Below, piece by piece: positions 1-8,479 of a stretch of DNA of 64,000 nucleotides (the stretch's first letter is position 1; each line of letters begins with the position of its first letter). Made by a program: the position numbers and the translations under genes. Source of the stretch: Natrinema gari JCM 14663 (GTDB lineage: Archaea > Halobacteriota > Halobacteria > Halobacteriales > Natrialbaceae). The notes under the pieces were generated by a model. That model worked only from the letters and a program-made list of their open reading frames with translations. It had not been told where the DNA came from and ran no database searches. The stretch lies in contig NZ_AOIJ01000086.1 in assembly GCF_000337175.1 (NCBI RefSeq), forward strand, positions 30,882 through 94,881, written 5' to 3'.

Positions 1-889
1 GGGCGTTCCAGACCCGGTCCGAGACGTGATACAGTCGACAGGGCAGCCCCTGGATGACGGCATCCAACAGGCGATGGAAGAGCGGATGGGTGATTCGTTC
101 GGCGACGTACGCATTCACGCCGGCGCGACTGCAGCGACCGCCTGCGAGGCAATCAATGCGCGGGCGTTCACCGTCGGGAACCACATCGCGTTCAATCACG
201 GCGAGTACGATCCCAAATCACCGGCGGGGCAGCACATCCTTGCCCACGAACTCGCCCACGTCCGCCAGCAGACCGGTGCGGACATCAGCATGATGCCCCA
301 AGACGATAGCGGACTCGCAATCGATCCAGATCCCTCTCTCGAGCGGGAAGCCGAGGACGCGGCCCAGCAGGCGCTGGCCGACGGGCCGGTGACGATCAAC
401 CGGAAAGGGACCGAGACGCATATTCAGCGATCCGCCAAGGGTAGCGGGAGTATGACCTACGAGGGGCTGGAGCACCTCTCAGAAGAGGTCGCTGAGCTCA
501 GGGAAACCGTTAGCCAGAATCAGCAGGCTATTCAGGAGACGCAGTCGAACGTAGGTGCGCTCGAAGACGAGGTCAACAGTGGGTTCGACGACAAAGCGAA
601 AGGGATTCTGGGTGGTGGCGCTGCTGCTGGAACGATTGCACTTGGCCGGGCGATGAGCGAACCTGCGCTTCAGGATGTCCTGCAAGATACGGCAGCCAAC
701 CCCGAAGTAGCTGCACCCGCCATCGCTGCTGCCGTGATGGCTGCTGGCGTGGGCACTGCCAGTGAAGGTCTGAAAAGTGCCCTCGGTGGAATCAGAGATC
801 GTCTCTTCAGCGCCGATGATGATGCGGAGGGGAACCGTGAGGAAGAGAATACCGATGGAGACGATGATAGTCGGTTAGGGATCTTCTAA
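1..889 (+). CDS. eCIS core-domain (DUF4157) protein, 5' end outside window
   Basis: The reading frame is open to the left edge, so the gene starts upstream; a GTG at 26 is only the first possible internal start. The N-terminal part matches the DUF4157 family that marks extracellular contractile injection systems (eCIS) and associated toxins: a 'GQPLDDGIQQAMEERMG' opening, then 'VRIHAG', then HELAH (residues 74-78 counted from 26) followed by VRQQ, the family's zincin-like HExxH signature. Residues about 150-195 look like a coiled coil, followed by a small-residue Ala/Gly-rich stretch that could contact membrane, and an acidic tail. The next gene starts 3 nt after the stop codon, so the two are surely co-transcribed. 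In eCIS loci such proteins are baseplate-linked or effector-like; which applies here depends on sequence to the left. Family assignment is firm, role is inferred. Confidence 0.85.
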   Translation, partial: GVPDPVRDVIQSTGQPLDDGIQQAMEERMGDSFGDVRIHAGATAATACEAINARAFTVGNHIAFNHGEYDPKSPAGQHILAHELAHVRQQTGADISMMPQDDSGLAIDPDPSLEREAEDAAQQALADGPVTINRKGTETHIQRSAKGSGSMTYEGLEHLSEEVAELRETVSQNQQAIQETQSNVGALEDEVNSGFDDKAKGILGGGAAAGTIALGRAMSEPALQDVLQDTAANPEVAAPAIAAAVMAAGVGTASEGLKSALGGIRDRLFSADDDAEGNREEENTDGDDDSRLGIF

Positions 890-892
890 AAT

Positions 893-1834
893 ATGACTGT
901 GTCTGTTGAAGAGGAAACAGAAGAGGGGATCGGAGTACGGGTTATCGATAATAGTGGCGCTGAGCATAAGATCGAGATGCTCTTCGATGGAGAAATTGTT
1001 TACCATTATCAGGATTCGTATCCTGACGACGCATCAAAGCGGACAAACCAAGAAGACGAAAGTGTCTCTCAAGCCCGCCGACTTGCCCGCTATCACGTCT
1101 ACCGGGAGCGGGGCTATGACACACTCCCGCCAATCGAGAACCCGGACCGAATCGCTGCGGTCTTGCTTGCACTGCTGGATCTCAGCGACGCACAGTTCGC
1201 GGGGTACTTCCAGACACTGTACGAGCAGGCGGCCAGCCACGACCGATCCGATATCGTTCCGCCACTCGAGTTGCCATCGGCGGTCTACAACGAGGAGTTC
1301 CTGCTCTACAAGCAGAATATCTACCTCGAGGAGGATCTCGAGGCGATACAGGAGCAACTCACCCGACCCGCGACGGAGGTCCTCGGGGAGCAGGATCTCG
1401 AGGAGGTAGCCACGGCGACGAGTGAGGGACTCGTCTCGAAAGCGACCTCCCTCGTTGGTGGTGGCGGCGAGTCCGATGGCGCTGGCGCTGCGCTCACGAT
1501 CGAGGGCGTGTCGGGAATCGACACCATGTATTACGAGGACACGAACGAGGACCGGACGATCGAAGGCGACGATCCGTTCGATCGCGACCCCGATGCCCGT
1601 CTCGAGATCGTGCCGACGAACTACGCCCAGGATCGGTTCCGCTATCACGTCGGCCACAATCTGGTCTGCCAGATCAGGGATTGTTTTATCGGGATGGGGC
1701 TGGAACCGCCTGAACCCTACCGCGTGCTCGGCCACGGCAAGTACAAATACACGGGGAAGTACCGCCACTTCGACTTCTACGAGCCGTACTTCGATCACGA
1801 GGCCGACATCGACGGGTACGTCGCTCCGGGCTAA
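893..1834 (+). CDS. Unknown protein in operon with DUF4157 gene
   Basis: This 313-residue acidic protein is not recognised. It begins 3 nt after the DUF4157 gene. The N-terminal third is charged, the middle (about residues 180-205) has a short Gly/Ser/Ala-rich linker ('GGGGESDG'), and the C-terminal ~110 residues are rich in Tyr, His and Phe ('YRVLGHGKYKYTGKYRH', 'FDFYEPYFDHEADIDGY'), with two nearby cysteines in a 'CQIRDC' motif. No signal peptide or membrane segment is visible. The change of composition after the linker suggests two modules. Because it is tightly linked to an eCIS-type protein it could be a structural partner, cargo or immunity protein; nothing in the sequence decides between these. 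Confidence 0.7.
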   Translation: MTVSVEEETEEGIGVRVIDNSGAEHKIEMLFDGEIVYHYQDSYPDDASKRTNQEDESVSQARRLARYHVYRERGYDTLPPIENPDRIAAVLLALLDLSDAQFAGYFQTLYEQAASHDRSDIVPPLELPSAVYNEEFLLYKQNIYLEEDLEAIQEQLTRPATEVLGEQDLEEVATATSEGLVSKATSLVGGGGESDGAGAALTIEGVSGIDTMYYEDTNEDRTIEGDDPFDRDPDARLEIVPTNYAQDRFRYHVGHNLVCQIRDCFIGMGLEPPEPYRVLGHGKYKYTGKYRHFDFYEPYFDHEADIDGYVAPG

Positions 1835-1975
1835 TCCGTTCTTGGGGAACCGACTCGCGGCGGTCTACACGAAAGCGGCTCACGGTCAGACCGACCGTGT
1901 TGTCCTCGCACCTCGTGAAACACGGGTCCGTTGACCGAACACAATCCTTTTCGACGCTGGCAAGTAGCTAGTGAC

Positions 1976-3052
1976 ATGGACGAAACCGCCGTTCGCGACC
2001 GGCTCCGGACGGTCGACGATCCGGAACTCGGCGATGACATCGTTTCGCTCGGGCTCGTCAACGAGATCGACATCGACGGCGAGCAGGTCGATGTCGATCT
2101 CGCGTTGGGTGCCCCGTACTCCCCCAGCGAGAGCGATATTGCCGCCGCGGTTCGCGAGGTCCTCACCGAGGCGGGCCTCGAGCCCGATCTCACCGCGAGC
2201 GTGCCCGATCGCGACGATCTCACCACCGAGGAACAGGTGCTGCCGAACGTCAAGAACGTCATCGCCGTCGCCTCCGGGAAGGGCGGCGTCGGCAAGTCGA
2301 CCGTCGCGGTCAATCTCGCGGCCGGGCTCTCACAACTGGGTGCTCGCGTCGGCCTGTTCGACGCCGACGTTTACGGGCCGAACGTCCCGCGGATGGTCGA
2401 CGCCGACGAGCCGCCGATGGCGACCGAGGACGAGACGCTCGTCCCGCCCGAGAAGTACGGCGTGAAGCTCATGAGCATGGCCTTCCTCACCGGCGAGGAT
2501 GACCCGGTCATCTGGCGCGGGCCGATGGTTCACAAGGTCATCACGCAACTGACTGAAGACGTCGAGTGGGGCCACCTCGATTACCTCGTGGTCGACCTGC
2601 CGCCGGGGACCGGCGACACCCAGCTGACGATGCTCCAGACCATGCCGGTCACCGGTGCGGTCATCGTCACGACCCCACAGGATGTCGCACTGGACGACGC
2701 TCGGAAGGGCCTCGAGATGTTCGCCAAACACGACACGGTCGTGCTGGGCATCGCCGAGAACATGTCGACGTTCGCCTGTCCCGACTGTGGCGGCGAACAC
2801 GACATCTTTGGCTCCGGCGGCGGCGAGGACTTCGCCGAGGAACACGAACTGCCGTTCCTCGGCTCGATTCCGCTCGACCCGGCCGTCCGTGAGGGCGGCG
2901 ACGGAGGCAAGCCAACGGTCCTCACAGACGGGGACGTGACCAGCGACGCCCTCCGGACGATCACCGAGAACGTGGCGAATAACACGGGTATCGTCCACCG
3001 ACAGGCCATCTCCCAGAGCCGACACAGCGAGACTACATCACCGGACCAATGA
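1976..3052 (+). CDS. mrp: Mrp/ApbC-type Fe-S cluster carrier P-loop ATPase
   Basis: The 358-residue product has an N-terminal MIP18/DUF59 domain (about residues 1-80) fused to a ParA/MinD-like ATPase. The deviant Walker A is GKGGVGKST at residues 101-109, followed by 'DADVYGPNVPRM'. A CPDC motif at residues 268-271 is the CxxC pair that bridges a labile 4Fe-4S cluster at the dimer interface in this family. The expected role is delivery of Fe-S clusters to apo-proteins in the cytoplasm. A TTG lies in frame at 1931, but the ATG at 1976 is preferred because homology to DUF59 begins there. The stop codon overlaps the start of the next gene (ATGA), indicating translational coupling. Confidence 0.95.
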   Translation: MDETAVRDRLRTVDDPELGDDIVSLGLVNEIDIDGEQVDVDLALGAPYSPSESDIAAAVREVLTEAGLEPDLTASVPDRDDLTTEEQVLPNVKNVIAVASGKGGVGKSTVAVNLAAGLSQLGARVGLFDADVYGPNVPRMVDADEPPMATEDETLVPPEKYGVKLMSMAFLTGEDDPVIWRGPMVHKVITQLTEDVEWGHLDYLVVDLPPGTGDTQLTMLQTMPVTGAVIVTTPQDVALDDARKGLEMFAKHDTVVLGIAENMSTFACPDCGGEHDIFGSGGGEDFAEEHELPFLGSIPLDPAVREGGDGGKPTVLTDGDVTSDALRTITENVANNTGIVHRQAISQSRHSETTSPDQ

Positions 3053-3324
3053 GCGACGACCAAGACGACACCGAGAGCGGAATCGCGGCGGCCGACACCG
3101 CCGACTCGGAGACCGGATTCGCGCCCGATCCCGAGCGCGTCGAGTCGCTCCGCGAGATCGCGGACGACGTACGCGGCGACACCAGCGAGAGCAAACAGCT
3201 CGCGAACATCCTGTATCGAACCAGCGACCTCTACGACGAGCGCGAGGAGACCTCTCCCGAGGAGATCGTCCGCAACGTGAAGTTCATTCTCGAGGTCAAC
3301 GAACGCGGCGGCCTCGGTCGCTGA
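3049..3324 (+). CDS. Small acidic haloarchaeal protein coupled to mrp
   Basis: This 91-residue, strongly acidic soluble protein starts inside the mrp stop codon (ATGA overlap), so it is almost certainly co-translated with mrp. The first ~30 residues are low-complexity and acidic, and the remainder is predicted helical ('VESLREIADDVRGDT', 'EEIVRNVKFILEVNE'). There are no cysteines. It looks like a conserved haloarchaeal protein of unknown function; the coupling hints at a helper role with the Fe-S carrier. Confidence 0.8.
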   Translation: MSDDQDDTESGIAAADTADSETGFAPDPERVESLREIADDVRGDTSESKQLANILYRTSDLYDEREETSPEEIVRNVKFILEVNERGGLGR

Positions 3325-3397
3325 GTCGAGCGGCTCGAGACCGATCGGCCGGCCGCCGGGGCGCGTCGCTTTTGCGTCTGCCCCTCGAGACACGAGT

Positions 3398-4039
3398 GTG
3401 GACGCGAATCAACGGTCTCGGGCGAACCCCTACGGCATGGACGAGGAGTGTCGGAACTGCCCGGCGCTCTGTGAGACGCGCAGTCGGGTCGTCCACGGCT
3501 ACGGCGATGTCGACGCCGACTTCCTGTTCGTCGGCGAGCGGCCGACGGCGCGCGCCGACGACACGGGCGTTCCGTTCGCCGGAGCGGGCGGCAGCGACGG
3601 CGACGGTGGACTGCGACGGATGCTCGAGCGGCTCGGTCTCTGTGACGTGACCTCGCCGGCCGATGCACCCACCCTCGAGAACGTCTACCTGACGAATCTC
3701 ACCCGCTGTCGCGATCCCGATCGGCGACCGACCGACGAGGAGATCGGTACCTGCGAGCCCTATCTCAACGCCGAGATCCGGATGATCAATCCGGAAATCC
3801 TCGTGCCGGTCGGCGAGCGCGCGCTGACGGAACTCGGCATCGAGTACACCACGACCCCGGTCGACGACCTCTCGCTGCCCGCCGACCATGCGACGCGGAT
3901 TCGGGGCCGCGGGTTCGAACTCGTCCCCATGATCGACCCGCAGGCGCAGACGACAGACCAGACACAGGCGTGGCTCGAGGCGTTCGTGGACCTGATGGCG
4001 TCGGACTATCGGCAGACGAAGGGACGGCAGGAACGGTGA
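3398..4039 (+). CDS. Uracil-DNA glycosylase-superfamily protein, Fe-S type, altered motif 2
   Basis: The 213-residue protein shows family 4/5-like UDG features: an N-terminal C18-x2-C21 pair, motif 1 'FLFVGERPTARADDTGVPF', and 'YLTNLTRCRDP' with a further cysteine about 14 residues later in 'EIGTCEPYL', giving four candidate 4Fe-4S ligands. The family would remove uracil arising from cytosine deamination. The C-terminal motif that normally reads HP (a catalytic-loop histidine) reads 'MIDPQAQT' here, so the usual His is replaced by Asp; activity or substrate may differ. The start is GTG 3398; ATG 3437 (residue 14) is an alternative that still keeps the cysteines. It is monocistronic and separated from the upstream genes by about 70 nt. 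Confidence 0.8.
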   Translation: MDANQRSRANPYGMDEECRNCPALCETRSRVVHGYGDVDADFLFVGERPTARADDTGVPFAGAGGSDGDGGLRRMLERLGLCDVTSPADAPTLENVYLTNLTRCRDPDRRPTDEEIGTCEPYLNAEIRMINPEILVPVGERALTELGIEYTTTPVDDLSLPADHATRIRGRGFELVPMIDPQAQTTDQTQAWLEAFVDLMASDYRQTKGRQER

Positions 4040-4068
4040 GAAAGCGGCGGTGACTGTGGCTCGAGCGG

Positions 4069-4287
4069 TTACCAGTACGGGTTCTCGCGCCAGCGTTTCG
4101 AGCCGACGCCGGAGGCGATCAACGCCGCGACGGTGAGGACCGCGACGGCGACAACGCCAATCGTCGGGGCGAAGAGGGGTCCGGGTGAGTTGAGTAGGTA
4201 GCCAGTGCTGAATCCGTACACGCCAAGCGCTGCCAGCGCGGCGATCACGAGCGTCGCGAGCAGTCCGGCGAGCGACCGTTCGTCCAT
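4069..4287 (-). CDS. Small two-helix membrane protein
   Basis: A 72-residue protein with two hydrophobic segments (about residues 6-28 and 38-60) joined by a short Pro/Gly loop, ending in a basic 'SKRWRENPYW' tail. It lies convergent to the UDG-like gene and divergent from the next gene. The size and pattern are common among uncharacterised haloarchaeal membrane proteins; no function can be assigned. Confidence 0.7.
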   Translation of the reverse strand: MDERSLAGLLATLVIAALAALGVYGFSTGYLLNSPGPLFAPTIGVVAVAVLTVAALIASGVGSKRWRENPYW

Positions 4288-4398
4288 ACCGTCCCGGAGG
4301 GGCTACACCGTTATAATTCATCTTCATTTCCCATCGGTTTCGGTCCCGCAACCCCCGAAAGCGCCGCGTTCAAGGACCGTGCGCTCGGAGGATGGGGC

Positions 4399-5139
4399 AT
4401 GATCGTCGTCGTCCCGATCGACCCGCCGCGCGACGGACTCGTCCTCCCGTCGCTCGTCGACGGATCGCCGTTGACCGAAGCCGAGGCCGCATCGCTCTAC
4501 GAGGCCGCCGTCGCCGACGTCTGCTGGGCCGTCACACGCAGCGGCGGCGACCTCCTGCTCAACTACCGCGACGCCGAGACTCTGCCAGAGGCACACGCGG
4601 ACGGGGACCCCGAAGCCGAGGTTCGGGCGCTCGCGCTCGACGCGCTCGGCGAGGACGCGGCGGTCCGGTTCGAACGGCAGGTCGGTTCGAACCGCGCTGC
4701 TCGCGTCGGCAACACCGTCACGCACCTGCTCGAGCAGGAGGGTGCCCAGAGCGTGGGCGTCCTCGAGCCGACGGTGCCGCTGGTCAACCGAACGGAAATC
4801 GACGGGGCGGCGATGTCGCTCCGGCGCCACGAGGTCGTGTTGGGGCCGTCGACAGAGGGGAGCAGTTACCTCGCCGGCTTTACCGCGCCGATCGATTTCA
4901 CTGACGCATACGCGACGCCGGAACTGTCGACGCTCGCGGAAAAAGCGGCGGCCGCGGGTCTCGGCGTCGGCTTCGCGCCGATGCTCCCGTCCGTCGCGAC
5001 GCCGGCCGGGTTGCGGGCGACCGTCGCCGGACTCGAGGCCCGACGGGCGGCCGACCGACCGGGTGCCGAGGCGACGGCCGCGTTCGTCGACGAGTTGGGA
5101 CTCACCGTCGGAGCCGACGGCTCGCTCGAGCGCGAATAG
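4399..5139 (+). CDS. DUF2064-like (GT-A fold) conserved haloarchaeal protein
   Basis: A 246-residue soluble acidic protein. The start 'MIVVVPIDPPRDGLVLP' and the later 'VLEPTVPLVNRTEIDGAAM' and 'VVLGPSTEGSSYLAGF' resemble the DUF2064 group of nucleotide-diphospho-sugar-transferase-like folds, where the central segment corresponds to the substrate loop. No strong catalytic DxD is evident. It is monocistronic and precedes tRNA-Ser. Family placement is from memory of the motif layout; the biochemical role is unknown. Confidence 0.6.
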   Translation: MIVVVPIDPPRDGLVLPSLVDGSPLTEAEAASLYEAAVADVCWAVTRSGGDLLLNYRDAETLPEAHADGDPEAEVRALALDALGEDAAVRFERQVGSNRAARVGNTVTHLLEQEGAQSVGVLEPTVPLVNRTEIDGAAMSLRRHEVVLGPSTEGSSYLAGFTAPIDFTDAYATPELSTLAEKAAAAGLGVGFAPMLPSVATPAGLRATVAGLEARRAADRPGAEATAAFVDELGLTVGADGSLERE

Positions 5140-5180
5140 ACCGACAACCCTTTTTGAACGTGCGGAGAACGTGCAGGTGA

Positions 5181-5264
5181 GGTGGGGTGGCAGAGCGGCC
5201 TAACGCGCCTGCCTTGAGAGCAGGTGGCTGTCAAGCCTCATGGGTTCAAATCCCATCCCCACCG
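5181..5264 (+). tRNA. trnS-UGA: tRNA-Ser(UGA)
   Basis: An 84-nt class II tRNA. The acceptor GGTGGGG pairs perfectly with CCCCACC, the anticodon stem CCTGC/GCAGG encloses the loop CTTGAGA with anticodon TGA (reads UCA, serine), a long variable arm follows, and the T arm is ATGGG-TTCAAAT-CCCAT. The discriminator base is G, as in archaeal tRNA-Ser. CCA is not encoded. Confidence 0.97.
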
Positions 5265-5303
5265 CTTCTGTGACGAACGGACGTGAGGAGCGAAGCGGAA
5301 ACA

Positions 5304-5363
5304 GTGGGATTTGAATCAGGGAGGAGCTTCGGTCCGACCGTGGTTCAAATCCCGTCCCCACTG
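5304..5363 (+). repeat. Inverted and direct partial copies of the tRNA-Ser 3' end
   Basis: Positions 5342-5361 repeat 19 of 20 bases of the tRNA 3' end (5243-5262), exactly 99 nt downstream. A complementary copy of the T-arm sequence lies at 5304-5315 in inverted orientation, so 5306-5315 can pair with 5344-5353 in a 10-bp stem. There is no complete tRNA cloverleaf. It could be a relic attachment site left by an integrated element, or a transcribed hairpin behind the tRNA. Confidence 0.7.
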
Positions 5364-5570
5364 TCTTCTTACGAGAACTACACGACGAGTACCATGAGGT
5401 GTCTCTCGAGCGGAAACCGAAACGGGTGGATTCGACCGGGGGGAGACGACCGATCGTGAGTGCAGCAAACGAGACGGGCTTCAGGAGGATGTCGGTCGGT
5501 TCGGAATCCGGATGCAGAGGTAATCTGCAGAGGGGGAACTATCTCGACAAAACGGGAGAGCCGTTTTGGA
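5364..5570. other. Gene-free spacer after tRNA repeat
   Basis: No convincing gene is seen in this stretch; together with the tRNA-like repeat the non-coding interval after tRNA-Ser is about 300 nt. A short open frame here has arginine-rich composition unlike haloarchaeal proteins. Confidence 0.6.
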
Positions 5571-6998
5571 TTACGCGAACGGGAAGAGCGTCGAGAAGAT
5601 GAGGGTCGTTAGCAGCCCCGAGATGGAGATGATCGTCGTCAAGACAGTCCACGTCTGGAGTGTCTCGGCCTGCGTTAGGCCGCCGATCTCCTTTACCAGC
5701 CAGAAGCCGGAGTCGTTGTACCACGAGAAGATGTTGGCACCCGCACCGATCACCATCACAAGGTAGGCGGGGTGGACGGCGAGTTGGCTAGTGAGCGGGG
5801 CCATGATACCGGCGGCGGTGAGCATCGCGGCCGTCGCCGATCCCTGTGCGATGCGAACGATCGCGGCGATAAGCCAGGCGGTGACCAGCAGGCCGATACC
5901 GACGCCCTCGAGGGCTCCTGCGAGATAGTCACCGATCCCCGAGGCCGCAAGGAGAGCACCGAAGGCACCACCGGCGGCGGTGATGGCAGCGATGTTCCCA
6001 CCGCTTTTCAGCGCCTCGGTAAGCTCGTCGGCCCACTCGCTACGTGAGAGGTCGTTGTGTCGCCTAAAGGAGTACGCCGCGGCGAGGGCGGCGACGGTAA
6101 GTGCGACATTCTTGTCCCCGAGGAAGGCGGCGATCGGCCGAATCGCTTCGATCGACGGCAAGACGTCCCCGAATCCCTCGACGATGGTCAACGACCCGAT
6201 GAGGACGACCGCCAGAATAATCGGTGCCGCGGACTCGAGCATGCCCGGCAGGGAGTTCGTCGGTTTGTCGGCGACATCCTCGAGTTCCTCGGTCGTTGTC
6301 GACATGGTGTCACGAAGCGGGATATCGAGCCTGGCGTTGATCCATCGGCCGTAGACGAGGCCAGCGAGGATCGCCGCCGGGAGCGCAGTAGCGATTCCGA
6401 TGGCGATCGTCATTCCCAGATCCGTCTCGAGCTCCGCTGCGACGGCCAGCGGTCCCGGCGTCGGGGGGACGAAGACGTGCGTGGTCGCTGCACCGGCTCC
6501 GACGACGACGAGGAACAGGGTATAATCTCGACCCACACGGGCTCGCATCGAACGCGCGAGGGGTGCCATGAGGTAGAAGACGCTGTCGAAGAAGACGGGG
6601 ACGGCGAGGAAGGTACTGCTTCCCAGCAGAGAGATGTCCGAGTTGGACTCGCCGAGAACGTTCTGGAAGCCCCGAACGATCCGCTGGGCCGCCCCGCTTT
6701 CGAGCATCGATTTGCCGATGACTGCGGCCATCAAGATCGGAATACCGATCCCGGCCATGTTGTCACCGAACGCGGTCGCGACTCGAGACCCGGCGTCCGC
6801 TGCGCCGAAGTCGGGGACGAAGACCGAGTTGACGACGCCGACGGTGAACGCAGCCATGATCAGCCCGACAAACGCCGGAAGATCGAGCCACACCAGCAAC
6901 GCGATGACTGCAATAAGGCCGATGATAAACGTGATTAATGGACTATACGAGAGCTTCACCGTCTGTAGCGGCACATACACCATGTGAATCGCACTCAA
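5571..6998 (-). CDS. GntP-family gluconate/organic-acid permease
   Basis: A 475-residue integral membrane protein with about 12-14 hydrophobic segments. It carries GntP-family hallmarks, including 'ILMAAVIGKSMLESGAAQR', 'VPVFFDSVFYLMAPLAR' and 'VFVPPTPGPLAVAAEL', and a conserved C-terminal 'GAGANIFSWYNDSGFW'. The family imports gluconate or related hydroxy/keto acids with protons at the cytoplasmic membrane. It lies on the same strand as, and downstream of, the methylaspartate cycle genes but is separated from them by about 390 nt of AT-rich DNA, so it probably has its own promoter. The substrate may be gluconate, glycerate or a C4-C5 acid; this cannot be told from sequence. Confidence 0.9.
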   Translation of the reverse strand: MSAIHMVYVPLQTVKLSYSPLITFIIGLIAVIALLVWLDLPAFVGLIMAAFTVGVVNSVFVPDFGAADAGSRVATAFGDNMAGIGIPILMAAVIGKSMLESGAAQRIVRGFQNVLGESNSDISLLGSSTFLAVPVFFDSVFYLMAPLARSMRARVGRDYTLFLVVVGAGAATTHVFVPPTPGPLAVAAELETDLGMTIAIGIATALPAAILAGLVYGRWINARLDIPLRDTMSTTTEELEDVADKPTNSLPGMLESAAPIILAVVLIGSLTIVEGFGDVLPSIEAIRPIAAFLGDKNVALTVAALAAAYSFRRHNDLSRSEWADELTEALKSGGNIAAITAAGGAFGALLAASGIGDYLAGALEGVGIGLLVTAWLIAAIVRIAQGSATAAMLTAAGIMAPLTSQLAVHPAYLVMVIGAGANIFSWYNDSGFWLVKEIGGLTQAETLQTWTVLTTIISISGLLTTLIFSTLFPFA

Positions 6999-7384
6999 TC
7001 ATTTCCTATTATTAGTATTTACGATTATAGTAAATTATCATAGTCTGCTTGTCAATGATGAACGACAATCAGTAGTCAGAACGAGTATGAGATGAGAGCG
7101 TCCTCTTGTCGGAATAGGACGCCCAAGATGCCCGTCTCGAACCGTCATACCGGACTCGATCCCCACCGATCATCCGAGTCGATACGAACTCTCGACCGAT
7201 GGAGATAATTGTTTGACATATACGTGGAAGTTCCAATCGGCGTATCCAGCACCATCTGTGAACGTCGGACAGCCTGGCCTCCCGCTCGATGAGTGAAAAA
7301 AAGTCGAACGCTGTCCGGTGATTCACCGGGGCCGAAACCGAAATCAGTCAGTCAACCGAACCGGTACAGCCTCGAGTCCGCAGT
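6999..7384. other. AT-rich intergenic region (promoter of the permease)
   Basis: The part near 7000-7060 is strongly AT-rich, with several TATA-like stretches on the minus strand just ahead of the permease start. The rest shows no gene I would support. Confidence 0.55.
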
Positions 7385-8428
7385 TCAGCGATACGACAGC
7401 TCGAGGTCGCGCGCTCGGTCGAGTAGCGCCGCGTCGTAGTATTCCTCGGTCTGTGCGGGTCGCATGTCGTCGATCGCGCGGACCTGCTGGACGGTGTTAC
7501 GGAAGTTCTTGAACGTAGCCTCGTCGACCATCTGGCCGTCGATGGTGACCGCGCCGGTCCCCTCGCGTTTGGCTTCGTTGAAGCGTTCGATCTTGTGCAC
7601 GTCGCGCTCGAGTTCGTCGGGCGTGGGCATGTGGACGGTGTTGGCCTGGATCGTTTGCTTGGGGTACAGCGACCAGGAGCCGTCGAGCCCGAGCTGGGCC
7701 TCGTGTTCGATCTGATCGGCGTACTCGTCGGCGTTGTAGTATGTCAGCCCGGCACGTTCCTTGAACAGGTCGTCGAAGGGGCCGCCGATCGAGAGCAGGC
7801 CGCCGGCGCTGGCCTCGTTCGAGAGGGCCTCGAGCAGGCCGTCCCACCGGGGCATGCCGTCGCCGAGATCGCGGCCGCCGAGTTCGGCGGCGTAGTCGAC
7901 GGGGCCGAAGACGAGCGCGGTGAGCCGGGAGTCCGTGCCGAATTTGGAGATGTCGCGCAGATCGGATCGGGCACGACCGGTTTCGACGATGACCGAGAGG
8001 CCGATCGAGCCGTCGTCGTAGCCGTGTTCGGCCTCCGCCTCGGCGACGACCTTGGCAGCGCGTTTCACGTCCTCGAGACGGCCGACCTTGGGGACGACGA
8101 CGCCGTCGATCTCGTCGCCGATCTCGGCGACGAGGCGGTCGATCTGGTCGCGGCCCTTCTCGCGGTACTCCGCGTCCTCGTAGCTCCACTCGACGCGGGG
8201 CCAGATCTCGCCGGGGAAGTCGTACTCGGGAACCGTCTCGATGGTGTTCTCGAGGCCCTCGGCTTTCATATCGGGTGCCGTTCCGTCCTCCATGTCGGGG
8301 ACGAGCCAGTCCGGGGCCTGGAACCCCTCCGCCTCGAGCGCGGAGGTGAGGTACTTCGCCGAGTCGTCTTTTGGAACGGCGGCCGGTGCAGTCTGGAACG
8401 TACGGCAGAGTCGAATGTCGTCGGTCAT
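7385..8428 (-). CDS. mcl: Malyl-CoA/beta-methylmalyl-CoA lyase (CitE-like)
   Basis: The 347-residue product belongs to the HpcH/HpaI-CitE aldolase superfamily, with 'LVPDMEDGTAPD' near the N-terminus (metal and CoA-ester binding acidic residues), 'GVVVPKVGRLEDV' and 'LSVIVETGRARSDL' (second metal-binding Glu) and 'WSLYPKQTIQAN'. In the methylaspartate cycle it cleaves beta-methylmalyl-CoA to glyoxylate and propionyl-CoA. It is the last gene of a minus-strand operon with mesaconyl-CoA hydratase (51-nt spacer), methylaspartate ammonia-lyase and glutamate mutase, which makes the methylmalyl-CoA specificity likely. Biochemical specificity is inferred from this context. Confidence 0.9.
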   Translation of the reverse strand: MTDDIRLCRTFQTAPAAVPKDDSAKYLTSALEAEGFQAPDWLVPDMEDGTAPDMKAEGLENTIETVPEYDFPGEIWPRVEWSYEDAEYREKGRDQIDRLVAEIGDEIDGVVVPKVGRLEDVKRAAKVVAEAEAEHGYDDGSIGLSVIVETGRARSDLRDISKFGTDSRLTALVFGPVDYAAELGGRDLGDGMPRWDGLLEALSNEASAGGLLSIGGPFDDLFKERAGLTYYNADEYADQIEHEAQLGLDGSWSLYPKQTIQANTVHMPTPDELERDVHKIERFNEAKREGTGAVTIDGQMVDEATFKNFRNTVQQVRAIDDMRPAQTEEYYDAALLDRARDLELSYR

Positions 8429-8479
8429 GTGTTGTATCGGTGTGTGTCTGTCTGTGGTCGTCTCCGATGGTGGTTCGTC

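Noticed and set aside
5304-5363. Second tRNA next to tRNA-Ser
   Set aside because: Only the T-arm and acceptor half are present and the 5' half is missing; it cannot fold as a tRNA.
7069-7326. 85-residue minus-strand frame between the permease and the lyase gene
   Set aside because: It has no family resemblance, poor haloarchaeal codon use and lies in the promoter-like AT-rich spacer.
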